Of a DNA stretch of 64,000 nt, positions 34,719 through 43,085 are shown one piece after another. The notes beneath the pieces were generated by a model. It was not told the origin of the DNA. It searched no databases and worked only from the letters and a program-made list of their open reading frames with translations. The stretch lies in contig CAYXBP010000003.1 of NCBI GenBank assembly GCA_964463355.1, forward strand, positions 1 to 64,000, given 5' to 3'. The DNA comes from Firm-04 sp964463355 (GTDB lineage Bacteria; Bacillota; Clostridia; Oscillospirales; Ruminococcaceae). Both the position numbers and the translations under genes were made by a program. Position 1 is the first letter of the stretch. Each line of letters begins with the position of its first letter.

Positions 34719-36071
34719 ATGAATTCCTTTGCTGATGTTTTTGAAATGGTTAAGGAATACTGCACCAAAAAAGAAAAAATCGGAACCGTTGCACGCGGCT
34801 TGTGGATCGATACACTGCGTCCTGTACGGCTGGAAGGGAAAAAAGCTGTTTTTTATTGTGATTCCAATTTCCAGTATGATGTGGTGACAGAGCATTATAA
34901 GGCATTGTTGAATGAAGCACTGACCGAAACGCTGGGCTTCCCTGTAGAGGCACAGATTATTATTCAGGCACCTGGTACCGCCGATCCTTCTCAGGAGGAC
35001 AACGATTTTTCCTCTGCAAAATCTGATGTGGAAAGCGATCAATATGCGTATACCTTTGATACCTTTATCGTCGGTCATTCCAATGAATTTGCATACGCTG
35101 CCTGCACGACCGTTGCCAAGAACGAAGGCGTGAAGTCATATAACCCGCTGTTCATCTATGGGCCTTCTGGTCTGGGCAAAACGCATCTGGTCAACGCCAT
35201 CTCCCATGAAATGAAGAAGAACAACCCATCGTTGAACATTATCTATGTCAACGGCGAAGCCTTTGCCAATGAGCTGATTGAAGCAATTCACCAAAAAAAG
35301 GATACTTCCAAATTCCATGAGAAATACCGCGGCGCAGATGTGCTGTTGGTAGATGATGTACAATTCATTAGTGGCCGTGAGGCAACACAGGAAGAATTTT
35401 TTCATACCTTTAACGAATTGCACAACGCCGGAAAACAAATCGTACTGACTTCCGACCGCCCCCCCAAGGAAATCAAAATCCTCAGCGACCGTATCCGCAA
35501 CCGCTTTGAATCAGGTCTGATGGCTGATCTTTCCATGCCGGATTTTGAAACCAGAATGGCAATCATTCAACGCAAGGCAGAGCTGATGCAGTTTTCCATC
35601 CCGAATGAGGTTGCCGAATATATCGCAAACCACCTCAAATCCAATATCCGTCAGCTGGAAGGGGCTGTAAAGAAGCTCAGCGCGTTTAAGCAGTTTGCAG
35701 GCTCTGCTCCAACGATTTCCATGGCGCAAACGATCATTCGCGAAATCTTAACGGACGATCAGCCGCTGCCCATCACCGTAGAGAAAATTATCGCAGAGGT
35801 TGCCAACATTTATGGCGTTTCTCCCGATGATATCCGTTCCAACAAGCGCACCTCGCAAATTTCAACAGCGCGAAAAGTTGCAGTGTATCTGGTGCGCGAA
35901 ATCACCCAACTGCCCTTGCAGCAAATTGGTGAAGAATTTGGCGGCAGAGATCATTCTACCATTGTATATGCCGTGAACAATGTCAGCGAGAACCTGAAAA
36001 AAGACGAGAATATGCGAGATACCATTGATACCATCACAAAGATTATCCGCAACGGAAGTTCCAAGTGCTGA
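34719..36071 (+). CDS. dnaA: Chromosomal replication initiator protein DnaA
   Basis: DnaA binds DnaA boxes at oriC, oligomerises with ATP and opens the DNA. The 450-residue protein has domain I (1-80, helicase and partner contacts), a short linker domain II, the AAA+ domain III with Walker A GPSGLGKTHL, Walker B LLVDDVQF and the arginine-finger region, and domain IV with the DNA-binding signature GGRDHSTIVYA. The length is typical for Firmicutes. AAAAGGATG lies before the ATG. The origin region follows directly downstream, then dnaN. Confidence 0.99.
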   Translation: MNSFADVFEMVKEYCTKKEKIGTVARGLWIDTLRPVRLEGKKAVFYCDSNFQYDVVTEHYKALLNEALTETLGFPVEAQIIIQAPGTADPSQEDNDFSSAKSDVESDQYAYTFDTFIVGHSNEFAYAACTTVAKNEGVKSYNPLFIYGPSGLGKTHLVNAISHEMKKNNPSLNIIYVNGEAFANELIEAIHQKKDTSKFHEKYRGADVLLVDDVQFISGREATQEEFFHTFNELHNAGKQIVLTSDRPPKEIKILSDRIRNRFESGLMADLSMPDFETRMAIIQRKAELMQFSIPNEVAEYIANHLKSNIRQLEGAVKKLSAFKQFAGSAPTISMAQTIIREILTDDQPLPITVEKIIAEVANIYGVSPDDIRSNKRTSQISTARKVAVYLVREITQLPLQQIGEEFGGRDHSTIVYAVNNVSENLKKDENMRDTIDTITKIIRNGSSKC

Positions 36072-36132
36072 GTTGTCAAGATGTGAAAGCGTAGAATTTT
36101 TTGTTTTTCTTCTCCACCAGTTTGTGCAATGA

Positions 36133-36150
36133 CGCAAAACGCGTTTTGCG
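36133..36150. repeat. 18-base perfect palindrome after dnaA
   Basis: CGCAAAACGCGTTTTGCG equals its own reverse complement over 18 bases. It lies about 60 bases after the dnaA stop codon. No T run follows, so it looks more like a protein-binding site than a terminator. Confidence 0.75.
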
Positions 36151-36271
36151 CAAAGTGGATGCAGAAAGAACCCTGTCGAAAAAACGCAATCAACTATGCG
36201 GACAATTTTCCATCAATTATCAAGGCAATAAAATTCCAAAACAGCAAGGTTTCAACAAATGTTGAAAAGAA

Positions 36272-36569
36272 TGTGGAAAACTCGTATCGTATTTACGATG
36301 ATTTTCCATTTTCTCACAATCAAAGTCTTGCTTTTGTGGAAAAACAGTGCTTTATACTCTTTGTATTCACAATTTCAACAAAGTTTTCCACATCTTTTCC
36401 TATTGATTCCACTTGTCCACTTTTCCAACTTCCCCATATTTTGCATTTCACATTTCCAAAAAATCTCCACCTGTGCCTCGTGGAAAGAATTGCCCTGCCG
36501 TGAAGATTGATTTTCGCGTTCCTTGCGTAGATTCTGCAAAGCCGCCCTTTGGTTTTGCACTTTTCCACC
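36272..36569. promoter_or_regulatory. Cluster of DnaA-box-like sites
   Basis: TGTGGAAAA (36272-36280 and 36335-36343, minus-strand boxes), TTTTCCACA (36384-36392), TTGTCCACT (36413-36421) and TTTTCCACC (36561-36569) are one or a few mismatches from the TTATCCACA consensus. Several partial TTTTCCA words lie between. Which boxes DnaA really binds cannot be seen from the sequence. Confidence 0.75.
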
Positions 36570-36573
36570 GCCT

Positions 36574-36605
36574 CTACTACTACTACTATTTTATACCTAT
36601 AATCT
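36574..36605 (+). promoter_or_regulatory. DnaA-trio element and AT-rich unwinding tract
   Basis: Five consecutive CTA triplets (36574-36588) follow a GC-rich spacer next to the DnaA box at 36561-36569, and lead into TTTTATACCTATAAT. This is the layout of the DnaA-trio element on which DnaA assembles along single-stranded DNA in Bacillus. TATAAT at 36598-36603 could also be the -10 box for dnaN. Confidence 0.82.
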
Positions 36606-36667
36606 AAGAGAAGTAAATCAGGATTTTCTTCCGAAAATTCTTGTTTGCTTTCGGAAAGGACTCCCCT

Positions 36668-37774
36668 ATGAAGTTTACCTGTCAAAAAACAGATATTGCT
36701 GCCGTACTGCCCAATGTTGCAAAAGCGGCAAGCATCAAAACACCGATGGAAGCACTTTCTGCAATTCGGCTGCACGGAACAGGGCAGCAGCTGGAGCTGA
36801 CTGGTTATGATCTTGAATTGGGTATCCGCACCTTGATTCCTGCGGTGATTGAAGAAGAAGGCGTGCTGCTGGTAGATAGTCGTCTGTTTTCTGAAGTGGT
36901 GCGCAGAATGCCGGATGGTATTCTGACATTAACCACCGATGAAAATATGAAAATCACCATTGTAGGTGGTGGTACCGAATGCCAGTTGGCGGGCATGAAC
37001 GCTGATGAATATCCTGATCTGCCTGATATCGAGCAGCAACAAGGCGCAGTGATTCCACAGGGCGTTCTGAAAAAAATGATCGAGCAGACGATCTATGCCG
37101 TTTCTCTGGATGAAACAAAGCCTATCTTTACAGGGGAACTGATTGAGATGGAAAACGGAATGCTGACCATCGTAGCATTGGATAATTACCGCATGGCTTT
37201 ACGTAGAGAGCCATTGCCTGATCAAGAGCCGATGAAGTTTGTGGTGCCAGCAAAGGCATTGCGTGAGATTCATCATCTGATGTTTGAAGATGATGAGAAT
37301 CAATCTCCCTGCGTGATTCGCCTGGATATGCACCATGCCATTTTTGAGGTTAACGGCTATTTTGTGTATACCCGTTTGTTGGCAGGCGATTTTGTTAATT
37401 ATCGTCGCAGTATTCCAGAAAGCGCAAAAACACAAATCAATATCAGCCGCCGTCAGTTGATCGAAAGTCTGGATCGCTGCTCTTTGCTGATCAGTGAGAA
37501 AAATAAAACTGCTGTGCGCTTCCAGTTGGATGACGGCAAATTGCGCATCAGCTGTCAGAATGTTCTTGGCAGTGTAGATGATATGCTCAGCTGCGATATG
37601 TCTGGCGAAAAATTAACCATCGGCTTCAATAATCGCTATCTGCTGGATGCCGTAAGAGCTATTCAGGGTGATAGAGTGCGCATTTTCTTAAGCGAGGCAA
37701 ACCGTGCCGTGAAAATCATGGAGGCAGATGACGAGGGCAGCATTGCAATCGTTATGCCCGTGCAGGTGCGGTAA
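36668..37774 (+). CDS. dnaN: DNA polymerase III beta subunit (sliding clamp)
   Basis: DnaN is the ring-shaped clamp that tethers DNA polymerase to the template. The 368-residue protein has three repeated clamp domains of about 120 residues each, beginning KFTCQKTDIAAVLPNVAKA and ending IAIVMPVQVR, the usual C-terminal strand. The ATG is preceded by GGAAAGGA. It starts the block dnaN-yaaA-recF-remB-gyrB directly after oriC. Confidence 0.98.
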   Translation: MKFTCQKTDIAAVLPNVAKAASIKTPMEALSAIRLHGTGQQLELTGYDLELGIRTLIPAVIEEEGVLLVDSRLFSEVVRRMPDGILTLTTDENMKITIVGGGTECQLAGMNADEYPDLPDIEQQQGAVIPQGVLKKMIEQTIYAVSLDETKPIFTGELIEMENGMLTIVALDNYRMALRREPLPDQEPMKFVVPAKALREIHHLMFEDDENQSPCVIRLDMHHAIFEVNGYFVYTRLLAGDFVNYRRSIPESAKTQINISRRQLIESLDRCSLLISEKNKTAVRFQLDDGKLRISCQNVLGSVDDMLSCDMSGEKLTIGFNNRYLLDAVRAIQGDRVRIFLSEANRAVKIMEADDEGSIAIVMPVQVR

Positions 37775-37801
37775 ACAGAATATTTTGAGGACAGCATAAT
37801 T

Positions 37802-38056
37802 ATGAAAAAAGAATCCTTTGAGGTCACAATTAAAACGCCGTTTATCAAGCTGGAACAAGTGATGAAATTAGCTGGGCTGACCGACACTGGCGGCTTTGCT
37901 AAGGAACTCATCCAGAATGGCGCGGTGTCAGTGAATAACGAAGTATGTACCATGCGCGGCAAAAAGATCCGCAATGGCGACGTAATCACGGTAGATCGCT
38001 TTGCGGTTACCGTCATTGCACCCGTGGAAGAACAACCTGAATCGAACGATTTGTAA
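37802..38056 (+). CDS. yaaA: S4-domain RNA-binding protein YaaA
   Basis: This small S4-fold protein is found between dnaN and recF in many Firmicutes and is thought to bind RNA or ribosomes. The 84-residue product has the S4 motif LEQVMKLAGLTDTGGFAKE followed by GAVSVNNEVCTMRGKKIRNGD. Position and length match the family exactly. The precise role is unclear. Confidence 0.93.
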   Translation: MKKESFEVTIKTPFIKLEQVMKLAGLTDTGGFAKELIQNGAVSVNNEVCTMRGKKIRNGDVITVDRFAVTVIAPVEEQPESNDL

Positions 38057-38086
38057 TCCGTATTGCGCAGAAAGGCTTGAAATACT

Positions 38087-39244
38087 ATGCGTGTCACAGC
38101 TTTTGAAGTCAATCATTTTCGGAATCTGCAACAGGTGAAAATACTGCCGCATACCGAACTGAATCTGATTTTGGGCAACAATGCGCAGGGTAAAACAAAT
38201 CTGCTGGAGGCCATCTGGGCGTGTACGGGCTGTCGCAGCTTTCGCGGCGCAAAAGAGTGGGATTACATCGGTTTACAGCAGCCGTTGATGGAAATGAAGC
38301 TGCATTTTACTGATCGACAACGTGTGCAGGAGATCGTGATTCGTATGCAGCGTGAGGGCAGGCAGCGTAAGATTTGGTTGAACCGCGTGCCGGTGCAAGG
38401 TACAGGCAGACTGTTTTCAGCGTTTCAGTGCGTGATCTTTTCTCCGGATGACCGCGAATACATTCGTGGTGGGCCGGAAAAACGCCGTGCTTTTATGGAT
38501 CTGTGCGGCTCACAGCTAAACCCTGCAATGCTCGGTTGTTTCCGACGATTTGAGCAGTTAACGGCGCAGCGTAATGCGATGCTGAAACAAATCAGCGCGG
38601 GATTCGTTTCCGTAACTGATTTGACCGACTGGGATACACAGCTTTCGGTATATGGTAGTATGCTTACCTGTATGCGATATGCGTATATCAAGCGTCTTTC
38701 GGCGGTGTGTACCGAATTATATGATAAAATCACTGGCGGAAAAGAAAAATTGACCGTTTCCTATCGTTCCAATCTGTTTCACAGCAGTGAGATACCGGAA
38801 CAGCCTGATGCAGAGATGCAGAATTATTACCGCGAAGCACTGAAAAAATCGGTGCGCGATGATGTTCGGCTGGGCTTTACTGCAAAGGGTGCGGGCAGAG
38901 ATGACTTTATTTGCAAAATAAACGGTCTGAATGTGAAAGATTACGGCTCACAGGGGCAGCAAAAAAGTACAGCACTGGTGCTGAAGCTTGCACAGGCGGC
39001 TGTGTTCTATGAAAAAAAAGAGGAAACACCCGTCATTTTGTTGGATGATGTGATGGGCGAACTGGATGCAAATCGCAGAAATTTGGTGTATGATACCGTA
39101 CGGAATATGCAGGTGTTTTTGACAGCCTGCAACGGCGAAAATCTTTGTGAGCAAAATGCCGATTGCACGCAGCGTGCCGTGTTTTATATGGAAAACGGAC
39201 TGCTGCGGGAGCAGGTTATCCGTGCGGTAGAAACGGAGCAGTAA
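38087..39244 (+). CDS. recF: DNA replication and repair protein RecF
   Basis: RecF is an SMC-like ATPase that helps load RecA on gapped DNA. The 385-residue protein has Walker A GNNAQGKTNLLEAI at about residues 33-46, a signature motif around SQGQQKSTALVLKLAQA and Walker B VILLDDVMGELD. The N-terminal phrase RVTAFEVNHFRNLQ is typical. It is followed without a gap by remB. Confidence 0.97.
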   Translation: MRVTAFEVNHFRNLQQVKILPHTELNLILGNNAQGKTNLLEAIWACTGCRSFRGAKEWDYIGLQQPLMEMKLHFTDRQRVQEIVIRMQREGRQRKIWLNRVPVQGTGRLFSAFQCVIFSPDDREYIRGGPEKRRAFMDLCGSQLNPAMLGCFRRFEQLTAQRNAMLKQISAGFVSVTDLTDWDTQLSVYGSMLTCMRYAYIKRLSAVCTELYDKITGGKEKLTVSYRSNLFHSSEIPEQPDAEMQNYYREALKKSVRDDVRLGFTAKGAGRDDFICKINGLNVKDYGSQGQQKSTALVLKLAQAAVFYEKKEETPVILLDDVMGELDANRRNLVYDTVRNMQVFLTACNGENLCEQNADCTQRAVFYMENGLLREQVIRAVETEQ

Positions 39245-39505
39245 ATGTATATTCATCTGGGTGAGGATATTTCGGTGAATGATACCACCGTAATGGGCAT
39301 TTTCGATTTGGAAAATACAACCATCGGAAAGGATACCCGCGCGTATCTGGAGCGATTGGGGCGGGCAGGCTGCGTTGTGAGTGTCACGCAGGAGCTGCCT
39401 AAAAGCTTCATTGTATGTTTCGATCCTGAGGTTGGAACCGAGATGGCATATATTTCGCCAATTTCGGTTGCAACCCTGAAAAAACGTGCAAATACGATGT
39501 TTTGA
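39245..39505 (+). CDS. remB: RemA/RemB-family DNA-binding protein (DUF370)
   Basis: The Rem family members are small oligomeric regulators; RemA binds DNA and activates matrix genes, and RemB lies between recF and gyrB in Bacillus. The 86-residue protein begins MYIHLGEDISVNDTTVMGIF and contains KSFIVCF near the middle, matching that family. It starts on the base after the recF stop. Its function in this organism is inferred only from family and place. Confidence 0.9.
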   Translation: MYIHLGEDISVNDTTVMGIFDLENTTIGKDTRAYLERLGRAGCVVSVTQELPKSFIVCFDPEVGTEMAYISPISVATLKKRANTMF

Positions 39506-39567
39506 AATAGAACCCAAACTGAGATAGAAAGGATTCCGATGTACCACAATCGGAAACGGTGAATGGC

Positions 39568-41517
39568 ATGGAAAACAATGAAATGCTCTCAAATGGCTTA
39601 TCTGCGGAAAGCTATAACGAAAACCAGATACAGGTGCTTGAGGGTCTGGAAGCAGTGCGCAAGCGTCCTGGTATGTATATCGGTACAACGGGTATCGGCG
39701 GTCTGCATCATCTTGTGTATGAGATCGTTGACAATTCTATTGATGAAGCACTGGCGGGTTTTTGTACCCATATTCAGGTAGAAATTCTGCCAGATAATAT
39801 CATTCGTGTCACCGATGACGGTCGTGGTATTCCTGTGGGTATTCACCCAAAAGAGGGTGTATCAGCTGCAACGGTTGTGTATACCGTGCTGCACGCTGGC
39901 GGCAAGTTTGGCGGTGGCGGATATAAGGTTGCGGGCGGCTTGCATGGTGTAGGTGCATCGGTGGTAAACGCGTTGTCTGAGTGGCTGGAACTGACCGTGT
40001 GGGATGGTAGCCATTCCTATTTTCAGCGATTTGAACGCGGCCATTACGATGAGCAGCTTAAAATTACAGGCGATACCGCAAAACACGGCACTTCTGTAAC
40101 CTTTAAGCCCGATGCTACCATTTTTGAGGAAACCACGGTCTTTGAGTATGAAATTCTTGAAAAGCGTATGCGTGAACAGGCTTTTTTGAATGCTGGTCTG
40201 AAAATAACGCTTTCTGATTCCCGCGATGCGGCAAATCCTCGCAGTGAAACGATGTGCTATGAGGGTGGTATCCGCCAGTTTATTGATCATATACACGCAA
40301 CGAGGGGTCTGGAATCGCTTTCGGAGCATGTGATCTATTTTTCTGGTATCAAAGGCGACAATTCCGTGGAAATCGCCATGCAGTATAATGACAGCTACAA
40401 CGAAGTGATTCTTTCTTTTGCAAACAATGTGCATACAACCGATGGCGGTATGCATGAAACTGGTTTCCGTAACGCATTGACCAAAACCATCAATGAGTAC
40501 GGCAAAAAGTTCGGCTTGCTAAAAGATGACAGCAAGCTTATGGGCGAGGATGTTCGTGAGGGCCTTACGGCGATTATCTCCGTGAAGTTGACTGACTGCC
40601 AGTTTGAGAGTCAGACGAAGGTAAAGCTGGGTAACCCGGAAATCAAGCCTTTTGTGGAAAGTATTGTTTCCGAAAAGCTGATGACATATCTCGAAGAGAA
40701 TCCAACCGTTGCAGCTGCTATTTTTGAAAAGAGTCAAGCTGCACAGCGCGCCAGGGAAGCAGCCAAAAAAGCAAGAGAAACCGCAAGAAGAAAATCTGCT
40801 ATGGAGTCTGCATCGCTGCCTGGTAAGTTGGCAGATTGTTCCGAGCGTGATATCGAATTTACCGAGATTTATATTGTTGAGGGTGATTCCGCAGGCGGCT
40901 CAGCAAAAGAAGGCAGAGATCGCCGCTACCAGGCAATTTTGCCGCTGTGGGGCAAAATGCTGAATGTGGAGCGTGTGCGCATTGACAAGGTGTACGGCAA
41001 TGATAAGCTGCAACCTGTTGTAACTGCACTTGGTACTTCTATCGGTGAGGACTTTGATATCAGTAAGCTGCGTTACGGCAAAGTGATTATTATGGCAGAT
41101 GCCGATGTGGATGGCTGCCATATTCGCACATTGCTTTTGACATTTTTCTTCCGTTTTATGCGCCCACTGATCGAAAATGGGAATGTATATATTGCCCAGC
41201 CACCGCTTTATCGTGTATCAAAGGGAAAAAATCACTACTACGCATACAGCGATGAACAGCGGGATCAACTGATTGCTGAGCTTTCCGTTGGAGGAACCAA
41301 ATTGGAGATCCAGCGGTATAAAGGTCTTGGTGAGATGGATCCTGCACAGCTGTGGGAAACTACAATGAATCCTGAAACGCGTACCATGATTCAGGTAAAA
41401 ATGGAAGATGCTGTTCGCGCCGATGAAATCGTTTCGATTTTGATGGGAGATAAGGTTCAACCCAGACGCGAATTTATCGAAAACAATGCAAAATATGCGG
41501 TCAATCTGGATGTTTGA
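39568..41517 (+). CDS. gyrB: DNA gyrase subunit B
   Basis: GyrB supplies ATP hydrolysis for gyrase, which introduces negative supercoils. The protein (649 residues) has the GHKL ATPase domain with EIVDNSIDEALAGF and DDGRGIPVG, the transducer domain, and the toprim domain with EGDSAGGSAKEGRDRRYQA and the metal-binding DADVDG. The ATG at 39568 is chosen; a GTG at 39559 in the same frame is possible. Just upstream a seven-codon reading frame with GAAAGGA in front ends at 39562, overlapping the possible GTG start. gyrA follows after two membrane-protein genes. Confidence 0.97.
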   Translation: MENNEMLSNGLSAESYNENQIQVLEGLEAVRKRPGMYIGTTGIGGLHHLVYEIVDNSIDEALAGFCTHIQVEILPDNIIRVTDDGRGIPVGIHPKEGVSAATVVYTVLHAGGKFGGGGYKVAGGLHGVGASVVNALSEWLELTVWDGSHSYFQRFERGHYDEQLKITGDTAKHGTSVTFKPDATIFEETTVFEYEILEKRMREQAFLNAGLKITLSDSRDAANPRSETMCYEGGIRQFIDHIHATRGLESLSEHVIYFSGIKGDNSVEIAMQYNDSYNEVILSFANNVHTTDGGMHETGFRNALTKTINEYGKKFGLLKDDSKLMGEDVREGLTAIISVKLTDCQFESQTKVKLGNPEIKPFVESIVSEKLMTYLEENPTVAAAIFEKSQAAQRAREAAKKARETARRKSAMESASLPGKLADCSERDIEFTEIYIVEGDSAGGSAKEGRDRRYQAILPLWGKMLNVERVRIDKVYGNDKLQPVVTALGTSIGEDFDISKLRYGKVIIMADADVDGCHIRTLLLTFFFRFMRPLIENGNVYIAQPPLYRVSKGKNHYYAYSDEQRDQLIAELSVGGTKLEIQRYKGLGEMDPAQLWETTMNPETRTMIQVKMEDAVRADEIVSILMGDKVQPRREFIENNAKYAVNLDV

Positions 41518-41540
41518 CCGAGAACGGAGTGCATACGGCT

Positions 41541-42356
41541 ATGGCAAACAAGGACAAAATTCTGTTTACACTGGAAAATGCCCTCGAGGATAAGGACTAC
41601 GAAGATGTTTACCGTATTCATCAGGAGGTTGAGCGGAAAGGTCGCAAAATTGCGTTTATAATCTGTGCAGCACTCGCAGTGATATGCATTGTGCTGCTGA
41701 TTGTGCTGCGTAACATTGCGTTTTTGTTTTATGCGTTCATCTGTGCGATCATCGGCATAGCGTATGTGAAAGTGCCCTCTAACCGTAAGTTTATTGCAAC
41801 CACTCGCCTGCTGATTGGTGAAAAGCAGCTGATATCTTTTGCAGAACATGAGGTACGCATTGAAGAACAGTACGATTCCGATGAGGCATTCGGTGAGGCG
41901 GTGAACAACGAAGAAGATGAAGACAATGCCGTGGTGCTGAAAACCTCTAATATGGCGGCATATGAAAATGCGCGCGGATTTTTGTTCGCAGATGGCAGAC
42001 TTACCAATTTGTTTTTATATGTGCCAAAGCGATATTTGAGTGAGCTGCAAATCCAACAGTTGCAGCAGTTCGCCGATGAGCGTTGTTCCAAGGGTCATAT
42101 TCTTCTGGAAATGGCACATATCGTGGATACCGACGATGAAGCATTGCTGGAAACAGCAACTGGTTCCCATGACGATGAGAGAGAAAAATACTACGGACAT
42201 TATAATCGTAAGCACCGGGTTATTGTAGATGGCGAATATCCAGATGATGATTGCGATGATGAGGAAAATGCAGCTTTGTATGAGAGTGATGAAAACAGCT
42301 GCGATTGCGAGGATCACGATGCGTGCGACGATTGCAATGATGATGACTTTGATTGA
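41541..42356 (+). CDS. YcxB-like membrane protein with an acidic Cys-rich tail
   Basis: The 271-residue protein has two adjacent membrane segments (about residues 36-80) after a charged N-terminus, then a globular part ending with LFLYVPKRYLSELQIQQL, which resembles the YcxB-like domain of unknown function. The last 40 residues are almost entirely Asp/Glu with five Cys (DCDDEENAALYESDENSCDC), possibly a metal-binding tail. GGAG lies about 10 bases before the ATG; an upstream TTG overlapping gyrB is less likely. The gene sits between gyrB and gyrA with a related neighbour. Confidence 0.78.
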   Translation: MANKDKILFTLENALEDKDYEDVYRIHQEVERKGRKIAFIICAALAVICIVLLIVLRNIAFLFYAFICAIIGIAYVKVPSNRKFIATTRLLIGEKQLISFAEHEVRIEEQYDSDEAFGEAVNNEEDEDNAVVLKTSNMAAYENARGFLFADGRLTNLFLYVPKRYLSELQIQQLQQFADERCSKGHILLEMAHIVDTDDEALLETATGSHDDEREKYYGHYNRKHRVIVDGEYPDDDCDDEENAALYESDENSCDCEDHDACDDCNDDDFD

Positions 42357-42370
42357 AAGGAAGCCAATAT

Positions 42371-43060
42371 ATGCTTACTGACAGAGAACCGATACTGCAA
42401 AAATCCTATCATATCCAGTTAGAACTGTTTCAAAAGGCATTTGTTGATTTTCAGAAGCGGTTTGTATATCGGCGTAATTGGTTGTTGACTGCTGTTTTTG
42501 GCATTATTTCGCTTGTGTACCTGCATTCTATCATGAAGGATTCATCCAATCATCTTGCAATGTTGCTGCTGGCGGCTTGCATTGCAATGATCACGATTTT
42601 GTGGGTGAACCCGAGAAAAGTACGCAGAACATTGTTTGCATCTTTGGCAGAGCTGGAAAATGATATCTACAATGTTCGCTTTTTTGAGGACGGCATGACT
42701 ATCATGACTGAGGATGCAGTACCACCTGCTGAAGCAGAAACACTTTTTTCCGCGGAAGATGAGCGCATCGAATTGCAGCCAGATACGGATGCAGAAGACA
42801 ATACAGCGCGTACAAACGGGTTTCATCCGTTGTATGGAACGGATACGCAGGAATCTATCACTGATCATGCCATTGAACCTACAGAAATTCGCTTTCAGGG
42901 AAATGTAACGGTGTATGAATACAGCGAGTATTTTATGGTGTATCTTGTGAAAAAAATGTTTTATGTAGTACCGAAGGAAGCCTTTACCGAGGATGAAATG
43001 ATCCGTTTGCGGTTGATTTTTAAGGAAGGTCTTGCGGAAAAATATCATCCGATGAAATAA
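42371..43060 (+). CDS. YcxB-like membrane protein
   Basis: The 229-residue protein has two membrane segments (about residues 37-76), then a soluble domain with an acidic loop and the C-terminal pattern MFYVVPKEAFTEDEMIRLR, similar to that of the previous gene and of YcxB-like proteins. It shares a general plan with its neighbour (two membrane helices, cytoplasmic domain ending in the V-P-K region), which suggests an old duplication. GAAAGGAAG precedes the ATG. No function is known to me. Confidence 0.75.
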   Translation: MLTDREPILQKSYHIQLELFQKAFVDFQKRFVYRRNWLLTAVFGIISLVYLHSIMKDSSNHLAMLLLAACIAMITILWVNPRKVRRTLFASLAELENDIYNVRFFEDGMTIMTEDAVPPAEAETLFSAEDERIELQPDTDAEDNTARTNGFHPLYGTDTQESITDHAIEPTEIRFQGNVTVYEYSEYFMVYLVKKMFYVVPKEAFTEDEMIRLRLIFKEGLAEKYHPMK

Positions 43061-43085
43061 TATGATTAGGAAAGGGGCAGATGTT

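Larger units (their letters stand above)
36072..36667. other. Origin of replication oriC (dnaA-dnaN intergenic region)
   Basis: This 596-base gap has no gene. It contains an 18-base perfect palindrome (36133-36150), DnaA-box-like sites on both strands (36272-36569) and five CTA triplets followed by an AT-rich tract (36574-36605). That order, boxes then triplets then AT-rich sequence ahead of dnaN, is the one known for Bacillus oriC, where the DnaA-trio element directs strand opening. The gap is unusually long for a dnaA-dnaN interval. Confidence 0.85.

Noticed and set aside
36574..36588. CTA repeat as a simple microsatellite
   Set aside because: Its place after a DnaA-box-like site and before an AT-rich tract between dnaA and dnaN fits a DnaA-trio much better.
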